Shown here in pieces: positions 1 to 8,678 of a stretch of 64,000 nt of DNA. The DNA comes from VRUE01 sp963701265 (GTDB lineage: Bacteria > Actinomycetota > Thermoleophilia > Solirubrobacterales > 70-9). The stretch is from positions 1,922,001 to 1,986,000 of the forward strand of contig OY969581.1 in the NCBI GenBank assembly GCA_963701265.1, read 5' to 3'. The position numbers and the translations under genes are program-made. The notes under the pieces are model-generated. The model ran no database searches and had not been told where the DNA came from. It saw nothing but the letters and a program-made list of their open reading frames with translations. Position 1 is the stretch's first letter, and every line of letters starts with the position of its first letter.

Positions 1-446
1 CCCTGGGTCAGGTGCCCGAGGCCGCGCACGCGTTCAGCGCCGACACCGCCCAGAGCGCGGTCGATGCGCAGACCGCCGTCAATGCCGTCAACGCGGTTAA
101 TGCCCAGACCGTCAACGGGCACAGCGCCGGTTGCCTGCCGGGCACACAGTTCTTCGCCGGCGCCTGCTGGCAGAGCTTCAACAGCGAGACCGCGGTCAGC
201 GCGCCGGCGGCGGCGACATCGTGTGCTGTGCAGGGTGGAGCGTTGCCGGAGGCGCTGCAGCTGGCGGCGTTCTCTCAGCAGCCCGGTGTGGTTTTGGATG
301 GCGGCGCGGAGTGGGCAAGTGACATTACGAGCTACACCGCACCCGATCTATACAGCGTCAGCACAGTGTCATCGGCATCTGTAGTCGGATCAACCGCCTC
401 CACCAACACACGTAAATACCGCTGCGTCATCCCGCTCGTCACCTGA
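1..446 (+). CDS. 3' end of a surface/secreted repeat protein (partial)
   Basis: The reading frame is open from base 3 to the TGA at 444-446, so only the C-terminal ~147 residues are seen and the true start lies upstream of the window. The visible part begins with an Ala/Asn/Val-rich stretch with repeated AVNAVNA and AQT units, followed by a Cys-containing tail (GCLPGTQFF, GACW, TSCAV, KYRCVIP). Such Asn/Ala repeat plus Cys-rich tail proteins are frequent as exported proteins in deep-branching actinobacteria. The four cysteines suggest an exported, disulfide-stabilised domain. The function is unknown and no catalytic motif is visible. Confidence 0.6.
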   Translation, partial: LGQVPEAAHAFSADTAQSAVDAQTAVNAVNAVNAQTVNGHSAGCLPGTQFFAGACWQSFNSETAVSAPAAATSCAVQGGALPEALQLAAFSQQPGVVLDGGAEWASDITSYTAPDLYSVSTVSSASVVGSTASTNTRKYRCVIPLVT

Positions 447-482
447 CGAGCGGGACCGTACCGGCGTGGTGCGCTACGCCGG
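431..482. terminator. Double hairpin between convergent genes
   Basis: Two inverted repeats follow each other. The first, CCCGCTCGTCA/TGACGAGCGGG (431-454), overlaps the stop of the upstream gene. The second, CCGGCGT/ACGCCGG (461-482), abuts the stop codon of the convergent response regulator. No U-tract is present, so this is a GC-hairpin type bidirectional terminator by inference. Confidence 0.55.
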
Positions 483-1106
483 CTAAGTTTCGACCAGGCC
501 GTGCTCGAGCGCGTAGCGGACCAGCTCGGCGCGGCTGGAGAGGCTCAGCTTCTGCTGGATGTGGGCGCGGTGGCTCTCCACCGTGCGGATGCTGATGTAG
601 AGCCGCTCGGCGACCTCGGCATTGGTGTGGCCCAGCGCGATCAGGCGCAGGACGTCGCGCTCGCGGTCGCTCAAATCGTCGCCGTCACCGCTGGCCTCAC
701 CCGCGGCCAGGCGCGCGCCCAGCGCCGGCTGCAGGTAGGTGTCACCGGCGGCGGCGCTGCGCACCGCCTGCACCAGCTCCGCGTCGGCGGCCTCCTTGAG
801 CACGTAACCGCGCACGCCGGCCTGCAGGGCGCGGCGGGCAAAGGCGGGCTCGTTCTGCATCGTCAGCACGACGACCTCGGTATCGGGTGAAGCGGCACGG
901 ATGTCGGGTACCGCCTCGAGGCTGGCCCGTCCCGGCATGTTGAGGTCGAGGATCAGCACGGTCGGCTTGTGGCCGCGCGCGTAGCGAACCGCGGTGTCAG
1001 CATCGCCGGCCTCGGCAACCACCTCGAAGTCGGACTCCGCATCGAGCAGCAGCCGCAAGGCGTTGCGGACCACGGTGTGATCGTCGGCGAGGACGATCGT
1101 GGTCAC
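483..1106 (-). CDS. NarL/LuxR-family response regulator
   Basis: A 207-residue two-domain regulator. The N-terminal receiver domain (about residues 1-120) has the acidic pair ADDH, the phosphorylatable Asp in LILDLNMPG, the Thr in VVLTMQ and the Lys in YVLKEA. The C-terminal LuxR helix-turn-helix (about 140-205) contains LSDRERDVLRLIALGHTN and RTVESHRAHI. The GTG start at 1104-1106 is chosen because it follows an AGGGGAGG ribosome site and begins exactly at the receiver fold (VTTIVLADDH). It lies divergent to a GAF-GAF histidine kinase starting 240 bp away, which is its likely partner. The longer open frame upstream is antisense to the kinase and is not coding. The target genes are unknown. 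Confidence 0.93.
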   Translation of the reverse strand: MTTIVLADDHTVVRNALRLLLDAESDFEVVAEAGDADTAVRYARGHKPTVLILDLNMPGRASLEAVPDIRAASPDTEVVVLTMQNEPAFARRALQAGVRGYVLKEAADAELVQAVRSAAAGDTYLQPALGARLAAGEASGDGDDLSDRERDVLRLIALGHTNAEVAERLYISIRTVESHRAHIQQKLSLSSRAELVRYALEHGLVET

Positions 1107-1266
1107 CTTGGCCTCCCCTGTGCGTTCGGCTCCCTCACTCGGTTGCACGATGGCGAGGCTACCTGCGCCCGCGGCCCTGGAGGTGGAATCCATACATCCA
1201 TGTAACCCGCCCCCAGGGATCGGGACATCAGGGTTTTCCCGCGAACATCGTGTACTCAGATGTGCT

Positions 1267-1296
1267 TTGAATATTGGACCGTTGTACGGATAGGAT
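1267..1296 (+). promoter_or_regulatory. Candidate sigma70-type promoter for the sensor kinase
   Basis: TTGAAT (1267-1272), an 18-nt spacer and TAGGAT (1291-1296) lie about 50 bp before the kinase start, in an AT-richer patch of an otherwise GC-rich intergenic region. This is a pattern match by eye only. Confidence 0.35.
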
Positions 1297-1346
1297 GAAG
1301 GGCATCCCATCGGGTCGAAGGGTTGGAGGGTTGGAGCAACGCTGAG

Positions 1347-3056
1347 ATGGCACCCGGGTCTGACAGCGGCGCCCTGGATGAGCCCCGGCTGCGGGAGCTG
1401 ATTGACGTTGGCCGCAGCCTCGTCGCCGAGCTCGACCCGGAGGTGGTGTTCCAGCAGGTGCTCGAGGTCGCCTGCGAGCTGACCGGCGCCCGCTACGCCG
1501 CGCTCGGCGTGCTCGACGAGGAGCGCCGCGAGCTGGAGCGTTTCATCACCTACGGCATCGACGAGGAGGCGCGCCGGGTAATCGGCAACCTGCCGCGCGG
1601 TCGGGGCGTGCTGGGCCTCCTGATCGAGCAGCCACGACCTTTGCGCCTGGCCGACGTCGGGCACCACCCCCGCTCCTACGGCTTCCCCCCCGGCCACCCG
1701 CCGATGTCGAACTTCCTCGGCGTGCCGGTGCTGATCCGCGGCCACGCCTGGGGCAACCTCTACCTGACCGAGAAGAGCGGCGGCGACTTCAACGAGGCCG
1801 ACGAACAGTCGGCGATGATCCTCGCCGAGTGGACGGCGATCGCGGTCGAGAACGCCCGCCTCTATCGCAGCGTGCGGAGCCGCAACGACGAGATGGAGCG
1901 CGCCGTGCACCGGCTTGAAGCGACCACCGAGATCGCCCGCGCCGTCGGCGGCGAGACCGACCTCGATCGCATCCTCGAGATCGTCGTCAAGCGCGGCCGG
2001 GCACTTGTGGAGGCGCGCTCGCTCTTGATCCTGCTCTGCCGGGGCGAGGAGCTCGTCGCTGCCTCCGTCGCCGGCGAGCGCGAGGGTGGCATGGCCAAAG
2101 TCCGCATCCCGATCTCCGGCTCGATCCCGGGCAGGGTGCTGGAGGCGCGGGCACCGCAGCGGGTCCACAACCTCGATCCCAGCCTGATGGCCCGTCCCGG
2201 CAACCAGGACGTCGGCGTCACCGCCCTGCTCACCCCGCTGCTCTTCCGCGGGCAGGCGCTGGGCGTGCTCGTCGCGCTCGACCCGCTCGGCCGCGAAACC
2301 GGTTTCAGCGACGAAGACGAGCGGGTCCTGCTCTCCTTCGCCGCCAGCGCTGCGACCGCGGTCGCCACCGCGCAGTCGGTCGCCGAAGGGCGCACCCGCG
2401 AAAGCATCGCCGCGACCGAGCGCGAGCGCGGCCGCTGGGCCCGCGAGCTGCACGACGAGTCGTTGCAGAGCCTCGCCGGGCTGCGCGTGTTGCTTTCGGC
2501 GGCGCGCCGCAGCGATCCCGAGGAACTGGATCGCCTGCTGATCCAGGGCATCGAGCAGGTCGACATGACGATCGCCGAGATGCGCCGCCTGATCGCCGAC
2601 CTGCGCCCCAGCACGCTCGACGAGCTCGGCCTCGGTGCCGCCCTGGAAGCGCTCGGCGAACGCACCGCCGGCGGTGACGCGATCGAGGTGAGGATCAACC
2701 TCGATCTCGACTGCGAGGCCGGGGGCAACCCGAACCGTCTCGTCGGCGAGATCGAGGACACCGCCTACCGGCTCGTCCAAGAGGCACTCAACAACGCGGT
2801 CCACCACGGCGAGGCGAGGCACGTGGAGGTGGACGTGAGAGAGAGCGACCAGACCCTTCGCGTACAGGTCCACGACGACGGGCGGGGATTCGACCCAAAC
2901 GCGGCGACGGACGGCTTCGGCCTGATCGGCATGCGCGAAAGGGCCGAGCTGACCGGCGGGACCCTCGGGCTACACAGCATCATCGGCGAGGGCACCACCA
3001 TCACCGCCTCGATCCCCGCAGTTCACCGCAAGAACAAAGCCGAAGAAGCGGCCTGA
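1347..3056 (+). CDS. GAF-GAF sensor histidine kinase (HisKA_3, DevS-like architecture)
   Basis: A 569-residue cytoplasmic kinase without membrane segments. Two GAF domains (about residues 20-185 and 200-350) precede a HisKA_3 dimerisation/phosphoacceptor segment with RELHDESLQSL, where the His is the phosphate acceptor. A GHKL ATPase domain follows, with N-box RLVQEALNNAVHH and G-boxes DDGRGFD and GFGLIGMRER. GAF-GAF-HisKA_3-HATPase is the layout of the DevS/DosT haem sensors of mycobacteria; whether this one binds haem, another ligand or nothing cannot be read from sequence. ATG 1347 is preferred to an in-frame TTG at 1323 because it lies behind GGAG. The NarL regulator on the opposite strand is the presumed partner. 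Confidence 0.92.
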   Translation: MAPGSDSGALDEPRLRELIDVGRSLVAELDPEVVFQQVLEVACELTGARYAALGVLDEERRELERFITYGIDEEARRVIGNLPRGRGVLGLLIEQPRPLRLADVGHHPRSYGFPPGHPPMSNFLGVPVLIRGHAWGNLYLTEKSGGDFNEADEQSAMILAEWTAIAVENARLYRSVRSRNDEMERAVHRLEATTEIARAVGGETDLDRILEIVVKRGRALVEARSLLILLCRGEELVAASVAGEREGGMAKVRIPISGSIPGRVLEARAPQRVHNLDPSLMARPGNQDVGVTALLTPLLFRGQALGVLVALDPLGRETGFSDEDERVLLSFAASAATAVATAQSVAEGRTRESIAATERERGRWARELHDESLQSLAGLRVLLSAARRSDPEELDRLLIQGIEQVDMTIAEMRRLIADLRPSTLDELGLGAALEALGERTAGGDAIEVRINLDLDCEAGGNPNRLVGEIEDTAYRLVQEALNNAVHHGEARHVEVDVRESDQTLRVQVHDDGRGFDPNAATDGFGLIGMRERAELTGGTLGLHSIIGEGTTITASIPAVHRKNKAEEAA

Positions 3057-3060
3057 GGAC

Positions 3061-3432
3061 TCAGGCTCCCAGCATTGCTCGGTAGAAGCTGTAATCGCTG
3101 CGATCCGGGCGCAGGTTGGAAGCAAGCGCCAAGTGGTGGCGGGCGCGCTCGGTCTCCCCCGTCTTTGCCAGCGCCCGACCGAGGCAGAAGTGGGCGTAGT
3201 CGTTGACCTGATGTCGTTCGACCACGGCCTTGAACTCGACCGCGGCGGCGGCGAAGCGACCGGAGCGGAAATAGGCGCGTCCGAGTGCCTCGCGAATCGA
3301 GGACTTCTCCGGGGCGCGCCGGGCGGCCTCCTCGAGCGGCATTGCCGCCTGCTCGAAGTCCGCCTCCTCGAGCAACTCGATCCCGCGACGGTAAAGAGTG
3401 AAGGTGGAGTCGGCTTTTGACTCAGCGGGCAT
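3061..3432 (-). CDS. TPR-repeat protein
   Basis: A 123-residue soluble protein made of about three tetratricopeptide-like helical pairs. Recognisable elements are RRGIELLEEADFEQA, REALGRAYFRSGRFAAA and HFCLGRALAKTGETERA, with the Gly/Ala/Tyr spacing of TPRs. It has no signal peptide or enzyme motif, so it is probably a protein-interaction scaffold. It is convergent with the kinase gene (4-bp gap) and divergent from the PII gene. The partner is unknown. Confidence 0.75.
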   Translation of the reverse strand: MPAESKADSTFTLYRRGIELLEEADFEQAAMPLEEAARRAPEKSSIREALGRAYFRSGRFAAAAVEFKAVVERHQVNDYAHFCLGRALAKTGETERARHHLALASNLRPDRSDYSFYRAMLGA

Positions 3433-3521
3433 TCGTAAAAGTGTAGGAGGCGGTCCGGCTCGGCTCGACTCCTCGCCGCCGCGATTAGTAGGCTCGCCGA
3501 CGCGATGGGAAGGCGCGGGCA

Positions 3522-3875
3522 GTGAAACTAGTCATCGGCATCGTGCGGCCGGAGAAGGCCAACGACGTGCTGGAGGCGCTTTATCGCGCCCAGGTTCGCG
3601 GCGTCTCGATGAGCCGCGTGCAGGGTCACGGCGGTGAGCTCGAGCGGGTCGAGACCTACCGTGGCACCACGGTGAAGATGGGCCTCGCCGAGAAGGTCCG
3701 CTTCGAGATCGCCGTCTCCGATGACTTCGTCGAGGCCGCCGTCGAGGCGCTCTGCGAAGGGGCGCGAACCGGTGAGGTCGGCGACGGCAAGATCTTCGTC
3801 CTGCCCCTTGACCAGGCCGTGCGCATCCGCACCGGCGAGACCGACCACGGCGCCGTGACGCCGGTGGACAAGTGA
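3522..3875 (+). CDS. glnK: Nitrogen regulatory protein PII
   Basis: A 117-residue PII protein starting at GTG 3522. The family signature GDGKIFVLPLDQAVRIRTGE is clear, and numbering matches E. coli GlnB without gaps over the first 62 residues. PII trimers sense ATP/ADP and 2-oxoglutarate, and the T-loop (about residues 37-55) docks into Amt. Here the T-loop has YRGTTV, so the position of the uridylylated/adenylylated Tyr51 is a Val; Tyr46 is kept and Thr49 sits where cyanobacterial PII carries a phospho-Ser. The gene overlaps the Amt gene by 4 bp, so the two are co-translated. Regulation by T-loop nucleotidylylation at residue 51 should not be possible. Confidence 0.93.
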   Translation: MKLVIGIVRPEKANDVLEALYRAQVRGVSMSRVQGHGGELERVETYRGTTVKMGLAEKVRFEIAVSDDFVEAAVEALCEGARTGEVGDGKIFVLPLDQAVRIRTGETDHGAVTPVDK

Positions 3876-5185
3876 GCCCCGTGTCGCTGCTTGCCGCGGT
3901 GCCGCAGGTCGACAGCGGCGACACAGCCTGGATGCTGGCCGCGACCGCGCTGGTGCTGATGATGACCCCGGCCCTGGGCCTCTTCTACGCCGGCCTGGTG
4001 CGCTCGAAGAACACGCTCAACACCTTCATGATGTGCGTCGCCGCGATCGCCGTTGCGATGGTCACCTGGGCCCTGGTCGGCTACTCGCTGGCGTTTGACG
4101 GCACCGGTGACCTGATCGGCGGCCTCGGCTACGTCGGCCTGCACGGCGTCGACTTCCTGCCGCGCAACGACGAATCGACCATCCCCCACCTGCTCTTCAT
4201 GGCCTTCCAGGCCACCTTCTGCATCATCACCGTGGCCCTGATCTCCGGCGCCGTGGTCGAGCGCATGCGCTTCGGTGCCTTCCTCGTCTTTGCCGCGCTC
4301 TGGTCGGTGCTGGTCTACGCGGTGCTCGCCCACTGGGCCTTCGGCGGCGGCTGGCTTGCCGAGCGCGGCACGCTCGACTTCGCCGGCGGCGTGCCGGTCG
4401 AGATGGCCTCCGGTTTCTCCGCCTTGGCGGCGGCGCTGGTGGTCGGCACCCGCAAGGACTACGGCCGCCAGGCGCTGCTGCCGCACAACGCGATGTACGT
4501 GCTGCTCGGCGCCGGCCTGCTCTGGTTCGGCTGGTTCGGCTTCAACGGCGGCAGCGGCTTCAACACCGGCACCAACAGCGTGCTCGCCTTCACCAACACG
4601 CTGATCACGCCGGCCTGCGCGCTCGTCACCTGGTTCGTCCTCGACCTGATCCGCGGCCGCAAGGCGACCGCGATCGGCGCCGCCACGGCGATCATCGTCG
4701 GCTGCGTCCTGATCACGCCGGCGGGCGGCTACATCAGCCCCGGCTGGGCGATGGTGCTCGGCTTCCTCGGCGCCCTGCCCTGCTACGCGATGATCCAGTG
4801 GCGCCCCCGGACCCGGGTTGACGAGACCCTCGACGTGCTCGCCGCCCACGGCGTCGCCGGCTTCACCGGCATCCTCTTCATCGGCCTCGTCGCCCAGGTC
4901 GGCTGGAACGGCATCGCCGACGGCCTCTTCTACGGCAACGCCGACCAGCTAGTCGACCAGGTCCTGGCGGCGATCGCCGCCCCCGCCTACGCCTTCACGG
5001 TGACCTTCATCCTGCTCAAGCTGATCGGTGCGGTGATGCCACTGCGTGCCTCCGAGCACGACGAGGCAATCGGCATGGACGTCACCTACCACGGCGAGGA
5101 GGCCTACGTCACCGGCGAGGGCGCGATCCTCGTCTTCCCCGAGGACGGCGGCAAAGCCCCCGTCCCGGTTGCCGACCCGGGCTAA
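3872..5185 (+). CDS. amt: Ammonium transporter, Amt/MEP family
   Basis: A 437-residue polytopic membrane protein with about 11 hydrophobic segments. Family hallmarks include GLFYAGLVRSKN, HNAMYVLLGA, GWFGFNGGS and AAHGVAG. The pore normally holds twin histidines (E. coli AmtB His168/His318). Here the second is kept (His326), but the first position, in GGVPVEMASG, is Glu177 (codon 4400-4402), as in some fungal Mep proteins. The GTG start at 3872 overlaps the PII stop (GTGA), giving the classic glnK-amt operon in the opposite of the usual E. coli spacing. The acidic C-terminal tail (GEEAYVTGEG) is the usual PII-facing region. Confidence 0.94.
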   Translation: MSPVSLLAAVPQVDSGDTAWMLAATALVLMMTPALGLFYAGLVRSKNTLNTFMMCVAAIAVAMVTWALVGYSLAFDGTGDLIGGLGYVGLHGVDFLPRNDESTIPHLLFMAFQATFCIITVALISGAVVERMRFGAFLVFAALWSVLVYAVLAHWAFGGGWLAERGTLDFAGGVPVEMASGFSALAAALVVGTRKDYGRQALLPHNAMYVLLGAGLLWFGWFGFNGGSGFNTGTNSVLAFTNTLITPACALVTWFVLDLIRGRKATAIGAATAIIVGCVLITPAGGYISPGWAMVLGFLGALPCYAMIQWRPRTRVDETLDVLAAHGVAGFTGILFIGLVAQVGWNGIADGLFYGNADQLVDQVLAAIAAPAYAFTVTFILLKLIGAVMPLRASEHDEAIGMDVTYHGEEAYVTGEGAILVFPEDGGKAPVPVADPG

Positions 5186-5203
5186 ACGGCCCGCTTCGGC
5201 GCC

Positions 5204-6781
5204 TTAGACCTGCGCCGCGTCTGCTTCGGCCGCGACCGCTTTGCCGTGGCGGATCAGGTCGGCGGCGCGCTCGGCGATCGCGATCGTCGGCGCGTTGGTG
5301 TTGCCGCGGGGGACGGTCGGCATCACCGAGGCGTCGACCACCCGCAGCGACTCGGTGCCCTCGACCCGCAGCTCGGCATCGACCACCGAGCCGATCGCGC
5401 AGGTGCCGACCGGGTGGTAGATCTCGAACGTGGTCTGGGCGATCAGGGCGCGCAGGGCGTCCTCGGAGTCGTCGGCCGGGGCGGTGAACGGTTCCGCCGC
5501 GTAGGACTTGAAGGCCGGCTGGGCGCAGATCTCCTGGGCCAGCCGCATCGCGTCCATCATCCGCGCCATGTCGTTCTCGGCGGCGTAGAAGTTGTTGCGC
5601 ACGATCGGCTTCGCGGTCGGATCGGCGGAGGCGAGCCGCACCGAGCCGCGGCTCTCAGCCGTGAGCAGGCAGGGCGAGACCCAGACCCCATGCGCCTGCG
5701 GGTCGGCCATCCCCTCGTCGACGATCTGGATCGGGGCGACGTGGATCTGCACGTCGGGTGCCTCGGCACCGGCGCCGACGCGGGCGAAACCGCCCGACTC
5801 GGCCAGGTTGGAGGCAAAGGGCCCGGTCTGCGAAGCCTCGAACTCGGCCATCGCCGCCGGCTCCAGCGCCTGCAGGAGGCTCTCGGGCTCGGGCGTGGTC
5901 CAGACCCCGTAGCTGGCGGGATGGTCGCCGAGGTTCTCCCCCACCGCCGGCTGATCCAGCAGCACCTCGATTTCGCGCATCGTCAGGTGTTCGGCCGGCC
6001 CGATGCCGGAGAGCATCAGCAGCTGCGGCGAGTTGTAGGTGCCGCCGCAGAGGATCACCTCGCGCTCGGCGCGCAGCTCCTGCGGCTGGCCGAGCTGGCT
6101 GGCCTCGACCCCAACCGCCCTCTTGCCCTCGAAGAGCACGCGGTTGACGTGCATGTAGGGCATCACGGTCAGGTTCGGCCGCTCGCTCGCCGGGTGCAGG
6201 TAGGAGACGGCGGCGCTGGCGCGCATGCCTCCGCGCTGGGTCACCTGGTACATGCCGACGCCGTCCTGCTCGGCACCGTTGAAGTCCTCGTTGCGGGCCA
6301 GACCAGCTTCGACCCCGGCCTCGACGAAGGCGGGTGAGATCGTGTTGCCCGAGCGCTGGTCGGAGACCGGCAGCGGCCCGCCGATCGCGTGCCACTCCGA
6401 GGCACCGCGCTCGTTGTCCTCGGCCTTGAGGAAGTAGGGGAAGAGGTCGTCCCAGGCCCAGCCCTCGACTCCCCAGCCGTCGTAGTCGCGCCGGTTGCCG
6501 CGGATGTAGATCATCGCGTTGACCGAGGAGGAGCCGCCGAGCACCTTGCCGCGGGGCAGCGAGATCTGGCGCCCGTTGCAGTTCGGCTCGGGGGCGGAGT
6601 GGTAGTCCCAGTCGACCTCGGTGCGGGCGAGCTGCAGGTAGCCGAGCGGCACGTGGATGTTCTGGTTGACGTCCGGAGGCCCGGCCTCGAGCAGCAGAAC
6701 GTTGGTGTCCGGGTCCTCGGAGAGACGCGCTGCCAGGACACAACCGGCCGATCCGGCACCCACGATCACGTAGTCGTACAT
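5204..6781 (-). CDS. GMC-family FAD-dependent oxidoreductase (choline dehydrogenase-like)
   Basis: A 525-residue GMC oxidoreductase. The N-terminal FAD-binding fold has YVIVGAGSAGCVLAARL and LLLEAGP. The GMC signature region reads GKVLGGSSSVNAMIYIRGNRRDYD, and the C-terminal active-site half contains YHPVGTCAIG and PTVPRGNTNAPT, with the conserved His and Asn. The family oxidises alcohols, choline or sugars with FAD; the substrate cannot be told from sequence. ATG 6781 follows a strong GGAAGGAG site. An open frame continues upstream but has no GMC similarity. The gene stands alone between the Amt operon and the helicase. Confidence 0.9.
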   Translation of the reverse strand: MYDYVIVGAGSAGCVLAARLSEDPDTNVLLLEAGPPDVNQNIHVPLGYLQLARTEVDWDYHSAPEPNCNGRQISLPRGKVLGGSSSVNAMIYIRGNRRDYDGWGVEGWAWDDLFPYFLKAEDNERGASEWHAIGGPLPVSDQRSGNTISPAFVEAGVEAGLARNEDFNGAEQDGVGMYQVTQRGGMRASAAVSYLHPASERPNLTVMPYMHVNRVLFEGKRAVGVEASQLGQPQELRAEREVILCGGTYNSPQLLMLSGIGPAEHLTMREIEVLLDQPAVGENLGDHPASYGVWTTPEPESLLQALEPAAMAEFEASQTGPFASNLAESGGFARVGAGAEAPDVQIHVAPIQIVDEGMADPQAHGVWVSPCLLTAESRGSVRLASADPTAKPIVRNNFYAAENDMARMMDAMRLAQEICAQPAFKSYAAEPFTAPADDSEDALRALIAQTTFEIYHPVGTCAIGSVVDAELRVEGTESLRVVDASVMPTVPRGNTNAPTIAIAERAADLIRHGKAVAAEADAAQV

Positions 6782-6864
6782 CAACCGCTCCTTCCGTTGG
6801 CTACCGCAACGCGCAGACCCGGGCAGGGACTGGGAAACGCGCTTCGCCGGCACCCGGTCCGGCT

Positions 6865-6894
6865 TTGACGAGTCTACGCCCGAAAGCCCAGAAT
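6865..6894 (+). promoter_or_regulatory. Candidate promoter upstream of the DEAD-box helicase
   Basis: TTGACG (6865-6870) and CAGAAT (6889-6894) are 18 nt apart. If used, the helicase mRNA would have a leader of about 140 nt. Long leaders are common for cold-shock helicases, but no clear riboswitch fold was recognised. The call is by eye. Confidence 0.35.
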
Positions 6895-7041
6895 GCGAGT
6901 GTTTTCTCGACCGGCTGCTACGGTGAAGGAGTCGGGTTCGGCGCAACCGCCACCCGAGAGGTTCCGTTTCCTCCGTTCGCTTCAGTGCGTTTTGGGGTCG
7001 CTGGATCTCCCCTAAACGCTCAAAAAGGAGCCACAAACATC

Positions 7042-8262
7042 GTGTCATTTGCCGATCTCGGCATCTCCAACGACGTGGTGCGCGCGCTTGCAAAGCGCGA
7101 CATCACCCAGCCTTTCCCCGTCCAGCAGCTTGTCGTCCGCGACGCGCTGGCCGGCCATGACCTGCTCGTCCAGTCACCGACCGGATCGGGCAAGACCCTC
7201 GCCTTCGGCATTCCGATGATCGACCGGATCAAGCCCGGCAGCAAGGGCCTCTCCGCCCTGGTGCTGGCGCCGACCCGCGAGCTGGCGAGCCAGATCGTCG
7301 ACGAGCTCAGCTCGATCGCCCGCGCCCGCAACCTGCAGATCGCCGCCGTCTACGGTGGCGTCGGCTTCGGCCCCCAGGTCAAGGCGGCGCAGCGCGCCGA
7401 CATCATCGTCGCCACCCCGGGCCGGCTCGAGGACCTGATTGCGCGCCGCGCGATCAACCTGAAGAGCGTCCGCATCCTCGTCCTCGACGAGGCCGATCGC
7501 ATGCTCGACATGGGCTTCAAGCCAGCGGTCAACCGGATCGTCGGCCACACCCCGGAGCAGCGCCAGACCCTCTTCTTCTCGGCGACGCTCGAGGGGGCGA
7601 TCGGCAAACTCGCCTCCGACTACACCCGCGACCCGCGCCACCACACCCACGCGGCGCCGGAGCGCAGCAAGGCCGAGATCGAACACCGCTTCGTCCACGT
7701 CGACTCCCAGGCGGACAAGCTCGACCACCTCGCCGGTGCCCTGACCGGGCCCGACGGTGGCCGCACGCTGGTCTTCGTCCGCACCAAGCGCGGTGCCGAC
7801 CGCCTGGTCAAGCGCCTGCGCAGTCGCGAACTCGAGGCCGTCGCGATGCATGGCGACAAGAGCCAGGGCCAGCGCGAACGGGCGCTCGCCCGCTTCGAGC
7901 GCGGTGACGTCGAAGTCCTCGTCGCCACCGACGTCGCCGCCCGCGGCATCGACGTCGCCGACATCACCCACGTGATCAATTTCGACGCTCCCGGCGACCG
8001 CGACGCCTACGTGCACCGGGTCGGCCGCACCGGCCGCGCCGGGCAGCGGGGCGCCGGCACCAGCTTCGTGCTCACCGACCAGGCGGCCGAGATGCGCCGG
8101 ATCGCCCGTGAGCTCGACCTGACCCGCGAGTTCGACCAGAGCCTCGGCCACGTCAAGGCGGCCAAGTCCTCGCCCAACGGCAAGCCCGCCACGAACGGCA
8201 AGCCCGCCCAGCCGGGGCAACGACCTCGGCGCCGTCGTCGTCGACGCAAGGTGGCCGCATGA
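7042..8262 (+). CDS. DEAD-box ATP-dependent RNA helicase
   Basis: A 406-residue helicase with all core motifs in order: Q-motif (FADLGIS...PFPVQ), Walker A SPTGSGKT, PTRELA, TPGRL, DEAD box VLDEADRMLDMGF, SAT motif, ATDVAARGID and HRVGRTGRAG. A basic Arg-rich tail (RRRRRRRK-like) suits RNA binding. Such proteins remodel rRNA and mRNA, often in cold adaptation or ribosome assembly. The GTG at 7042 is chosen because AAAAAGGAG lies 12 nt upstream and the Q-motif begins immediately; the open frame continues upstream without similarity. The next gene starts inside the stop codon (ATGA), so the two are translationally coupled. Confidence 0.93.
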   Translation: MSFADLGISNDVVRALAKRDITQPFPVQQLVVRDALAGHDLLVQSPTGSGKTLAFGIPMIDRIKPGSKGLSALVLAPTRELASQIVDELSSIARARNLQIAAVYGGVGFGPQVKAAQRADIIVATPGRLEDLIARRAINLKSVRILVLDEADRMLDMGFKPAVNRIVGHTPEQRQTLFFSATLEGAIGKLASDYTRDPRHHTHAAPERSKAEIEHRFVHVDSQADKLDHLAGALTGPDGGRTLVFVRTKRGADRLVKRLRSRELEAVAMHGDKSQGQRERALARFERGDVEVLVATDVAARGIDVADITHVINFDAPGDRDAYVHRVGRTGRAGQRGAGTSFVLTDQAAEMRRIARELDLTREFDQSLGHVKAAKSSPNGKPATNGKPAQPGQRPRRRRRRRKVAA

Positions 8263-8657
8263 GCGCCACGCAGAGCATCGCCAAAAAATGGACCTGCGAG
8301 GGCTGCGGCGTCAGCGCCGGCCGCATCGACGGCGAGTCGGTGCCGATGCCGAGCAACTGGGCCGATACCTCCGATGGCGTCTTCTGCCTGATCTGCCGAC
8401 GCGAAAGGGCCGCCGAGGCGGCGCTCGACGCCGCCCCCAGCGACAGTCCCGTTGCGGAACGGGCGAAGCTGCGCCGGGCGGCGCTGATCGAGTTCGAGGT
8501 CAGCCGCACGCCGGATCACACCGACGGGATCATCGCGCGGGCCTGCCGCACCTCGGTCTCCGCCGTCACCCGCGCCCGCCGTCGCCTCGAGCTTCCCGAT
8601 CCTCCGCCCACCTCAGCTGAGTCACGGGCTAAGCGTCGGGCCGCCAGCAGCCGATAG
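8259..8657 (+). CDS. Small zinc-ribbon-like protein coupled to the helicase
   Basis: A 132-residue protein of unknown function. Its N-terminus has two Cys pairs, TCEGCG (Cys13/Cys16) and FCLICRRE (Cys43/Cys46), spaced as a four-Cys zinc site. The C-terminal half is Arg-rich and contains an HTH-like stretch (GIIARACRTSVSAVTRARRRL). It overlaps the helicase by 4 bp (ATGA). The combination suggests a nucleic-acid-binding accessory factor of the helicase, which is an inference from context and composition only. Confidence 0.75.
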   Translation: MSATQSIAKKWTCEGCGVSAGRIDGESVPMPSNWADTSDGVFCLICRRERAAEAALDAAPSDSPVAERAKLRRAALIEFEVSRTPDHTDGIIARACRTSVSAVTRARRRLELPDPPPTSAESRAKRRAASSR

Positions 8658-8678
8658 GACAGCCATGGTGGCGTTAGC

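Noticed and set aside
1107..2873. Long minus-strand open frame extending the response regulator to 796 aa
   Set aside because: It is antisense to the sensor kinase. Only the part after GTG 1106 has receiver/LuxR motifs and a ribosome site.
6865..7041. N-terminal extension of the DEAD-box helicase
   Set aside because: The frame is open, but the peptide has no similarity, and AAAAAGGAG directly precedes GTG 7042.
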